DNA of 6,927 nt from an uncultured Collinsella sp. Its GTDB lineage: Bacteria; Actinomycetota; Coriobacteriia; Coriobacteriales; Coriobacteriaceae. A program made the position numbers and the translations under genes. Each line of letters begins with the position of its first letter. The first letter of the stretch is position 1. The stretch lies in contig URTP01000107.1 in the NCBI GenBank assembly GCA_900550835.1, positions 1 to 6,927 of the forward strand. Reading direction: 5' to 3'. This document shows, piece after piece, positions 1 to 5,322 of the stretch. Under the pieces are notes generated by a model that saw nothing but the letters and a program-made list of their open reading frames with translations, ran no database searches and was not told the origin of the DNA.

Positions 1-15
1 GAGCCGTACGCTTGA
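1..15 (+). CDS. Possible 3' end of an upstream gene
   Basis: Read in frame 1, the first bases give four codons (Glu-Pro-Tyr-Ala) followed by TGA at 13-15. The stop lies 7 nt before the stem of a strong rho-independent terminator on the same strand, which is where a gene end would be expected. The fragment is far too short to identify, and the reading is supported only by the position of the terminator. The bases could equally be untranslated sequence or the end of an RNA gene. Confidence 0.3.
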   Translation, partial: EPYA

Positions 16-22
16 ACTGCAG

Positions 23-54
23 AAGGGGGAGGCCTCGCGGCCTCCCCCTTTTTT
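23..54 (+). terminator. Strong rho-independent terminator of the upstream unit
   Basis: Arms 23-34 and 39-50 pair perfectly over 12 bp, mostly G-C, around a TCGC tetraloop (35-38), and a run of six T (49-54) follows. There is no comparable T-run for the opposite strand, so it should act on + strand transcription only. It ends whatever lies upstream and insulates the acpS operon, which therefore needs its own promoter. Confidence 0.93.
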
Positions 55-68
55 GTATCTCGGGCAAT

Positions 69-98
69 TTGTCTCACATAGTAGCTGTGTTTTATAAC
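69..98 (+). promoter_or_regulatory. Candidate upstream sigma-70-type promoter (P1)
   Basis: A -35-like TTGTCT (69-74) and a -10-like TATAAC (93-98) are separated by 18 bp. The matches to TTGACA and TATAAT are 4 of 6 and 5 of 6. It lies between the terminator and acpS, where a promoter is needed. It has the same geometry as the second candidate 36 bp downstream. The call rests on motif matching by eye only. Confidence 0.4.
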
Positions 99-104
99 CC
101 TCGT

Positions 105-134
105 TTGTCGCATCTTCTGTGAACGGGCTACAAT
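105..134 (+). promoter_or_regulatory. Candidate proximal promoter of the acpS operon (P2)
   Basis: A -35-like TTGTCG (105-110) and a -10-like TACAAT (129-134) are separated by 18 bp. The matches to consensus are 4 of 6 and 5 of 6. Initiation would fall near 141, leaving a leader of about 20 nt before the acpS start, just long enough to include the ribosome binding site. This is the better placed of the two candidates. Confidence 0.5.
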
Positions 135-153
135 AACTTAGTCTGTGCGATAT

Positions 154-158
154 GGAGG
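154..158 (+). promoter_or_regulatory. Ribosome binding site that fixes the acpS start
   Basis: GGAGG is followed by a 5-nt spacer and ATG at 164. An in-frame ATG at 152 overlaps this site and has no Shine-Dalgarno of its own, so 164 is the likely start and the 152 ATG is incidental. Confidence 0.85.
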
Positions 159-163
159 TGAAC

Positions 164-703
164 ATGGCTGAAGCTGGTATCGGCGTTGATATCGTCGAGA
201 TTTCCCGCATGAAATCAATTCTTGAAAAGACGCCGTCGTTTGCTCGGCGTGTGTTTACCGAAGAAGAGCGTGCGTATTGCGATGCATCATCGCGTCCCGC
301 TGCTCACTATGCGAGCCGCTTTGCTTCGCGCGAGGCGGTGCTTAAAGCTCTCGGCACGGGTTTTAGTCAAGGCGTGGGTCGCAAGGATGTTTCGGTAACG
401 CGTGATAAACTCGGCAAACCGAAGGCTCTGCTTTCTGGTCGTGCTCTCGAAATCGCCCAGGATTTGGGTGTTGTTGAGGTCGCTCTTTCCATTACGCTTA
501 CGGGAGACTTGGCCGTTGCGAATGCCATCGCGATTACCGAAGATGCTCGGCCTAAGCCAAAAGATGAAAAGGTGAGCACCAAGAAACGCGTTGCGCAGAC
601 ATTTAAAGAGGCTCGCTCTGTATTAGATGAGCTCGAGCAGCTGCAGAATTCAGCATTGACGGAGCACCTGGGCGATGCTTCGCAAGATACGCTAGGAGCA
701 TAG
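164..703 (+). CDS. acpS: Holo-[acyl-carrier-protein] synthase (AcpS) with C-terminal extension
   Basis: AcpS transfers 4'-phosphopantetheine from coenzyme A to a serine of apo-acyl carrier protein, which activates fatty-acid synthesis in the cytoplasm. The predicted protein has 179 residues from the ATG at 164, chosen because GGAGG lies 5 nt before it. Seen in the sequence: the GVDIVEI motif near the N-terminus with the metal-binding Asp9, and SREAVLKALGTG (residues 55-66) with Glu57 and Lys61 matching the family's catalytic E and K. The core ends near residue 125, the usual AcpS length. Residues 126-179 are an extra, highly charged, probably helical tail with no family I recognise. The motif usually read as SISHT appears here as SITLT (109-113), so its histidine is Leu112. 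First gene of the operon; its stop abuts the next start codon. Identity as AcpS is secure; the tail's role is unknown. Confidence 0.93.
   Translation: MAEAGIGVDIVEISRMKSILEKTPSFARRVFTEEERAYCDASSRPAAHYASRFASREAVLKALGTGFSQGVGRKDVSVTRDKLGKPKALLSGRALEIAQDLGVVEVALSITLTGDLAVANAIAITEDARPKPKDEKVSTKKRVAQTFKEARSVLDELEQLQNSALTEHLGDASQDTLGA
694..698 (+). promoter_or_regulatory. Ribosome binding site of nnr
   Basis: AGGAG sits inside the last codons of acpS, 5 nt before the ATG at 704. The acpS stop codon (701-703) lies within the spacer, an arrangement that favours re-initiation by ribosomes finishing acpS. Confidence 0.8.
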
Positions 704-2320
704 ATGAAACCGGTTTTGAGTACCGAAGAAGTCGTTCGTCTCGAGGATATCATCGAACGCGAAGGGACTTCGAAGGCCGAGCTTATGGAGCTAGCGGGTG
801 AGTTTGCTGCCAACGAGGTCTTGAAGCTCAATCCCGATCGGGTTCTCGTTCTGGTCGGTTTTGGTAATAATGGCGGCGACGGTTGGGTTGCCGCCGATAT
901 CCTGAGCCACAAGGGTGTGGACGTGGATATCGTTTCTCCGGTTGAGCCGGATGAGATTCCTGCTGCTCTGGCACGTCATGTTGCTCGTCGAACTGCCGGC
1001 CGCGATGTGCACGTTTGCGTCGGTCCCTCGCGTGACGAACTCGAGGTTTTGATCGATAAGGCCGATGTTGTTGTCGATGCCATTTTTGGTACCGGTTTCC
1101 ACGGGAATCTGCGTGCGCCGTTCTCCATTTGGATTCCTACGGTCAATGAATGCGCCGATTGTGTCGTATCCATTGATGTCCCCTCGGGCCTGAATGCCGA
1201 GACGGGCGTTGTTGATGACGACTGCATTCGTGCCGAGCGCACGGTGACGATGATTGCGCCCAAGATTGGTCTGTATAGCGCTGATGGTCCTGAGTATGCT
1301 GGCGATTTGATCTGCGGCAATCTTTACGACCGTCTTGACGAGGTCATCGATGATGTCGACCACGCCGCCGAGATTGTCGAGCCCGGTGACTTAGTTGATT
1401 ACTTTGCTCCGCTACCATCGAATATCGATAAGTATTCCCGTGGCTCTGTGCTTATTGTCGCCGGATCTGCGCAATATCCTGGTGCTGCCATTATGGCGGC
1501 CAAGTCTGCAGCTCGCGCGGGTGCTGGTTACGTGGCAGTCGCGGCTCCTGACGCCTGCGCCAATCTCATTCGCATGGCACTTCCTTCGATTCCGGTCTTT
1601 GCTATTCCGTCTGATTCCCGCGGCTCCTTTGGCGCCGCTGCGCGCATGACGGTGTGCGAGATCGCAAAGAAGTACAGCTGCGTGCTGTGCGGTCCCGGTA
1701 TGACGACGTCTGCCGGCGCTATGCAGGTGGTTTCGGGCTTGCTCGAGCTTGATGTACCGCTAATTTTGGACGCCGATGCACTCAACTGCCTTGCTAAGAT
1801 TGCCATTGACGGTATTGATAGTAACCCCGAGATGTATCGCCGCGAGCAGCCGTTGGTTATGACGCCGCACTATCGTGAGCTTTCGCGCCTGGTTGCCGGT
1901 GACGAGGTGAACGACCTTGGTACCGCGATTGCGGCCGCGCAGAAGGTTGTCTGGGCTGCAGGCTCCGACAATCTGGTGGTCATTGCCAAGGGGCCGACGA
2001 CGGCTATCTGTGGCGTTGAGCGCGTGCTGCTGCCGCTCTCGGGTCCGGCTTCTCTGGCAACTGCCGGTTCGGGTGATGTTCTCGCGGGTATTTTGGCCGG
2101 CACGCTTGCCGCCATGCGCGACGAGATGGATCGTTGGGAGTTGCTGTATTCGTACGCCGTCGCACTTCACAGCTACGCCGGTTTTGCCGCGGCGACGGAG
2201 TATGGTGAGAAGAGCGTTATCGCGACCGATCTTATCGACTTGATCGGTCCTGCCATGGAGCTGGCGGCAAAGGATGCGCTCGAAGATCTGGGAATCATGG
2301 ACGAAGGGTCGGATGACTAA
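704..2320 (+). CDS. nnr: Bifunctional NAD(P)H-hydrate epimerase / ADP-dependent NAD(P)H-hydrate dehydratase
   Basis: This cytoplasmic metabolite-repair enzyme interconverts the R and S epimers of hydrated NAD(P)H and dehydrates the S form back to NAD(P)H using ADP. The 538 residues match the usual length of the fused YjeF-type protein. The N-terminal epimerase domain (about 1-220) shows GFGNNGGDG (52-60), DAIFGTG with Asp125, and SIDVPSGLNAETG (156-168). The C-terminal ribokinase-like dehydratase domain (about 230-525) shows KYSRGSVLIVAGS (243-255), a Gly-Ala-Gly turn (273-275), LDADALN with Asp357, AKG at 428-430, and GSGDVLAG (456-463) with the presumed catalytic base Asp459. The normally conserved TPHPGE appears as TPHYRE (387-392). 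The start directly follows the acpS stop and has AGGAG 5 nt upstream. The gene ends in an acidic tail. Identity is secure; the motif variant deserves a check of activity. Confidence 0.95.
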   Translation: MKPVLSTEEVVRLEDIIEREGTSKAELMELAGEFAANEVLKLNPDRVLVLVGFGNNGGDGWVAADILSHKGVDVDIVSPVEPDEIPAALARHVARRTAGRDVHVCVGPSRDELEVLIDKADVVVDAIFGTGFHGNLRAPFSIWIPTVNECADCVVSIDVPSGLNAETGVVDDDCIRAERTVTMIAPKIGLYSADGPEYAGDLICGNLYDRLDEVIDDVDHAAEIVEPGDLVDYFAPLPSNIDKYSRGSVLIVAGSAQYPGAAIMAAKSAARAGAGYVAVAAPDACANLIRMALPSIPVFAIPSDSRGSFGAAARMTVCEIAKKYSCVLCGPGMTTSAGAMQVVSGLLELDVPLILDADALNCLAKIAIDGIDSNPEMYRREQPLVMTPHYRELSRLVAGDEVNDLGTAIAAAQKVVWAAGSDNLVVIAKGPTTAICGVERVLLPLSGPASLATAGSGDVLAGILAGTLAAMRDEMDRWELLYSYAVALHSYAGFAAATEYGEKSVIATDLIDLIGPAMELAAKDALEDLGIMDEGSDD

Positions 2321-2322
2321 TC

Positions 2323-3468
2323 ATGAATAAAGCCGATTTGACGCGCTGGTCCTGGGTCGAGATCGACCGCGGGGCGCTCCGTCGCAACACGAGGGCCTAT
2401 AAGAACTTGTTGAATCCGCGTCAGCGCCTGTGCTGCGTGGTCAAGGCCGATGCTTATGGTCATGGAGCTGTTGAGTGTGCCAAGATCATGTATTCGGCCG
2501 GTGCCGACATGTTTGCCGTGGCGACGGTTAACGAGGGCGTTGGGCTCCGTCAGGGCGGGATTACTAAGCCCGTCCTGATTCTAAGTGAGCCGCCTATCGA
2601 GGCTATTCCTGCATTGCTCGAATTCGATATCATGCCCTCGGTCTATACGTCCGATTTTGCTCTTGCGTATGGCGAATGCGCCGTCGCGGCGGGCAAGGTG
2701 GGCAAGTACCATCTTGCCATCGAGACGGGCATGAATCGTATCGGTGTTCACTACACACAGGTGCTCGACTTTGTACGCGGCATCAGTTTCCATCGCGGCA
2801 TCCAGTGCGACGGCGTATTTACGCACTTTGCCACGGCCGATGAACCTTCGGGTTGGGACTACAAGCTGCAGTGCCAGCGTTTTACCGAGGCCGTTCAGGC
2901 CATTAAGGACGCAGGTTTTGAATGCGGTATCGTACATTGTGCCAATACGCCGTCCTCGATGCTCGATTCTTCAATGCACTTTGACATGATTCGTGCCGGC
3001 ATCGGTTTGTATGGTCTGCAGCCATGTGAGCTGAGTGGTCGCGTGATGCAGCTTGATCCCGTCATGAGCGTCCACGCGCGTGTGACGCGCGTGGCGCATC
3101 CTGCGATGGGCGAGGGCGTGGGCTACGGCTTTACCTACCGCGTACCGCGCACGCGCGTTCAGATCTGCACCCTTCCGATCGGTTATGCCGATGGCCTTTC
3201 GCGTACGCTTTCCAATCGTATGGACGTGCTGTATCGCGGCGAGCGTGTGCGTCAGGTGGGCAATATCTGCATGGACCAGTTTATGGTCGCCATTCAGTCC
3301 AACCCAGCACATGAGATTCCCGAGGCCGAGTATGGTGACGAGATGATCATTGTCGGCCGCGATGGAGATGCCGAGATTACCATGGACGAGATGGCGCGCC
3401 TACGCGGCACGATTAACTACGAGGTCGCTTGCGGCTTTGGTATGCGTCTCGACAAGGTCTACGTGTAG
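2323..3468 (+). CDS. alr: Alanine racemase
   Basis: This PLP-dependent enzyme interconverts L- and D-alanine and supplies D-Ala for peptidoglycan. The 381 residues are the normal family length. The PLP lysine is Lys41 in VVKADAYGHG (39-48) of the N-terminal TIM barrel. Other family marks are ETGMNRIG (134-141), THFATAD (167-173), RAGIGLYG (224-231), GVGYGFTY with the catalytic tyrosine Tyr268 (266-272), LPIGYADG (284-291), GNICMDQF (313-320) and TINYEV near the C-terminus (363-368). Both catalytic residues of the two-base mechanism, Lys41 and Tyr268, are present, so it should be active. It starts 2 nt after the nnr stop with only a weak GGATGA (2311-2316) upstream, so coupling to nnr translation is likely. 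A strong inverted repeat lies within it at 3072-3094. Confidence 0.97.
   Translation: MNKADLTRWSWVEIDRGALRRNTRAYKNLLNPRQRLCCVVKADAYGHGAVECAKIMYSAGADMFAVATVNEGVGLRQGGITKPVLILSEPPIEAIPALLEFDIMPSVYTSDFALAYGECAVAAGKVGKYHLAIETGMNRIGVHYTQVLDFVRGISFHRGIQCDGVFTHFATADEPSGWDYKLQCQRFTEAVQAIKDAGFECGIVHCANTPSSMLDSSMHFDMIRAGIGLYGLQPCELSGRVMQLDPVMSVHARVTRVAHPAMGEGVGYGFTYRVPRTRVQICTLPIGYADGLSRTLSNRMDVLYRGERVRQVGNICMDQFMVAIQSNPAHEIPEAEYGDEMIIVGRDGDAEITMDEMARLRGTINYEVACGFGMRLDKVYV
3072..3094. repeat. Perfect 10-bp inverted repeat inside alr
   Basis: CCACGCGCGT (3072-3081) and ACGCGCGTGG (3085-3094) are exact reverse complements separated by 3 nt. The stem is almost entirely G-C. No T-run follows, so it is not an intrinsic terminator. 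It encodes part of alr (HARVTRVA region) and may be a by-product of Val/Thr/Arg codon choice. Confidence 0.6.
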
Positions 3469-3471
3469 GAG
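3467..3471 (+). promoter_or_regulatory. Ribosome binding site that fixes the uracil-DNA glycosylase start
   Basis: AGGAG overlaps the alr stop codon (3466-3468) and lies 5 nt before ATG 3477. An in-frame ATG at 3429 lies within alr, lacks this site and would add 16 residues that are not typical of the family, so 3477 is preferred. Confidence 0.82.
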
Positions 3472-3476
3472 TCGCT

Positions 3477-4097
3477 ATGGGCGTCATGCACATCCCCGGC
3501 CATAGCCATCAGGCGCCGCGTGAGATCGCACTCGAGGAGATCGAGGCCGTTCTGGGCGATTGTCACCTTTGCCAGCTTTACCAGTCGCGCCATAACATCG
3601 TGTTTGGCGTGGGAAACCCCCACGCTCGCGTGATGTTTATTGGCGAGGCGCCGGGCCGCAATGAGGATTTGCAGGGCGAGCCCTTTGTGGGGGCGGCAGG
3701 CGAGGACCTCAACGGCATTTTGTCGCTGGCGGGGCTCAAACGCGAAGACGTCTACATTGCCAACGTGCTTAAGTGCCGCCCGCCGGGAAACCGCAATCCG
3801 CGTCCCGAGGAAGTGCTGGCTTGCTCGCCATTTTTGCGTGAGCAGATTCGAAGCATCTGGCCCGATATTATTGTGACGCTCGGCAACCCCGCGACGCACT
3901 TTGTGCTAAAGACCGAGATTGGCATTACCAAGCTGCGCGGCAGGTTCCACCAGATGGGGCATTTTGTGGTAATGCCCACGTTCCATCCGGCAGCAGCGCT
4001 GCGCAATCCGGCGTGGCAGGAGCTGCTGGAGGAAGACTTTAAGATGCTGGGCGACTATCTGGAGCGACATCCCGCGCCAGAGGACGCCTCGGAATAA
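3477..4097 (+). CDS. Family 4 uracil-DNA glycosylase, iron-sulfur type
   Basis: This enzyme removes uracil, arising from cytosine deamination or dUTP incorporation, from DNA and starts base-excision repair. The 206-residue length fits family 4 (UDGa). Four cysteines that would hold a [4Fe-4S] cluster are present at Cys29, Cys32, Cys100 and Cys116, in the order C-x2-C, KCRPP and a downstream AC. Motif 1 is GEAPG (56-60), followed by GEPFVGAAG (67-75), NVLKCRPPGNRNP (96-108) and the C-terminal active-site motif TFHPAAALRNP (168-178). The fold is soluble and there is no signal peptide. The start is set by AGGAG 5 nt upstream, 8 nt beyond the alr stop. The reading frame ends in two tandem TAA codons (4095-4100). 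Family 5 (UDGb) is the main alternative, but the motif spelling fits family 4 better. Confidence 0.93.
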   Translation: MGVMHIPGHSHQAPREIALEEIEAVLGDCHLCQLYQSRHNIVFGVGNPHARVMFIGEAPGRNEDLQGEPFVGAAGEDLNGILSLAGLKREDVYIANVLKCRPPGNRNPRPEEVLACSPFLREQIRSIWPDIIVTLGNPATHFVLKTEIGITKLRGRFHQMGHFVVMPTFHPAAALRNPAWQELLEEDFKMLGDYLERHPAPEDASE

Positions 4098-4104
4098 TAA
4101 GGAG
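4098..4104 (+). promoter_or_regulatory. Ribosome binding site of tsaE
   Basis: TAAGGAG begins in the second of the tandem stop codons of the preceding gene and ends 5 nt before ATG 4110. It is among the best Shine-Dalgarno matches in the window. Confidence 0.82.
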
Positions 4105-4109
4105 CATAT

Positions 4110-4616
4110 ATGTCCCTGGAGCGCCTGGGGGTAGGTACTTACAAAACGACTTGCGCTGCCGATACGGAGTACTTTGGCGAGCTAATTGCACCGTGCCTTG
4201 AGGACGGCGATGTGCTCATCCTGACCGGTGGCCTGGGAGTGGGCAAAACTCACTTTACCAAGGGCGTCTCGCGCGGGCTGGGCGATGGGCATATGGTTAC
4301 GAGCCCTACGTTTGCGCTCATGGCCGTTCACGATCAAGGTCGTATTCCGCTGTTTCACTTTGATCTATACCGCCTGGAGCATGCCTACGAGCTCGAGGAT
4401 ACGGGCATTTTCGATGTGCTGGGCTATGAGGGTGCTTGCCTGCTGGAATGGGGCGAACAATTCCAGGACGAGCTGACGGATGAGTATCTTTCGGTGACGC
4501 TCAAGCGTGATGAGGGCGACAGCGATGTGCGAACGATAACGCTCGAGGCGCACGGTGACCGCGCAATGGAGCTTTCCCATTTGATTGATAAGGCTGTACA
4601 AGATGAGCTTGCATAA
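4110..4616 (+). CDS. tsaE: tRNA threonylcarbamoyladenosine biosynthesis ATPase TsaE
   Basis: TsaE is the P-loop ATPase that associates with TsaB-TsaD and powers turnover of the complex that installs t6A at position 37 of ANN-decoding tRNAs. The protein has 168 residues, normal for the family. The Walker A loop is GGLGVGKTHFTKG (40-52) with Lys46 and Thr47. Further family marks are TSPTFALM (64-71), FHFDLYRL (82-89) with Asp85, and EWGE (113-116). No membrane segment or signal is seen. A strong Shine-Dalgarno lies 5 nt before the start. The stop codon falls inside the next gene, a 14-nt overlap, which places it directly with its partners TsaB and TsaD. All key residues are intact. Confidence 0.96.
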   Translation: MSLERLGVGTYKTTCAADTEYFGELIAPCLEDGDVLILTGGLGVGKTHFTKGVSRGLGDGHMVTSPTFALMAVHDQGRIPLFHFDLYRLEHAYELEDTGIFDVLGYEGACLLEWGEQFQDELTDEYLSVTLKRDEGDSDVRTITLEAHGDRAMELSHLIDKAVQDELA

Positions 4617-5322
4617 CGACAACGCGCTGGTGGTGGCGCTCGATACCTCGACCGACATGCTTGCCTGCGCGGCAAGATGGATTGATGAGCAGACGGGCGA
4701 GACGAAGCTCGTGAGTGGCGATCACATGTGTCGCCGTCACGCCAACGTTGAGCTCGTGAATACCGTTGATGGCGTGCTGGCTCAAGCCGGTCTGGATCGC
4801 AGCGATGTTGGTTGCTACGTGGTCGGCCGCGGCCCGGGGTCGTTTACGGGTGTGCGCATCGGCATCTCCACTGCCAAGGGCCTCGCGCGCGGTGCCAATG
4901 CTCCGCTGCTGGGCGTGTCGACGCTCGACGCTTGCGCTTGGACGGCGTGGAAGGCTGGCGTGCGCGGCAAGCTTGGTATCTTGGCCGATGCTATGCGCGG
5001 TGAGGTATATCCGGCGCTGTATATGCTGGTCGATGATGGCCCCGAGCGTCAATTTGAGCGCGAACACGTGGTCAAGGCCGCCGTGGCGCTCGATGAGTGG
5101 CGCCGAGCAGCGGACTGGGACCAGGTTCAGCTGACCGGTGACGGTCTCGTGCGCTATGGCAAGCTGCTGGGTGAGGACGAGACCGCCCGCTGCGTGGAGC
5201 GCGACCTGTGGTGGCCTTCGGGCGAGGGCTTGCTGCTCGCGCACGCTGCGGGTGACGGCGATCCGGCTCGCGTCCTGCCGATTTACACGCGCCTTTCGGA
5301 TGCCGAGGAAAACGAGCGCAAG
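4603..5322 (+). other. tsaB: TsaB domain of the fusion
   Basis: Residues 1-240 form the TsaB (YeaZ) part, an inactive ASKHA-fold paralogue of TsaD that serves as its dimerisation partner. VVALDTST opens the fold (residues 10-17). RRHANVELV, GRGPGSFTGVRIG (75-87, the family signature) and DAMRGEVYPALY (129-140) follow. PIYTRL near residue 226 marks the usual C-terminal strand. As is normal for TsaB, the HxxxH metal site of TsaD is absent. Confidence 0.93.

Noticed and set aside
152..163. Alternative acpS start at ATG 152
   Set aside because: The GGAGG site lies inside the extra codons and is perfectly spaced for ATG 164, while nothing suitable precedes 152.
791..1363. Reverse-strand open frame of 190 codons opposite the NnrE domain
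   Set aside because: The + strand epimerase motifs are continuous here, and the antisense peptide has no recognisable motif.
3429..3476. Longer uracil-DNA glycosylase starting at ATG 3429 inside alr
   Set aside because: It would overlap alr by 40 nt without a ribosome binding site, and AGGAG 5 nt before ATG 3477 explains initiation better.
3993..4002. Palindrome GCAGCGCTGC in the uracil-DNA glycosylase gene
   Set aside because: It is short, has no loop, and lies in the codons for the conserved HPAAALR motif, so it is readily explained by coding.
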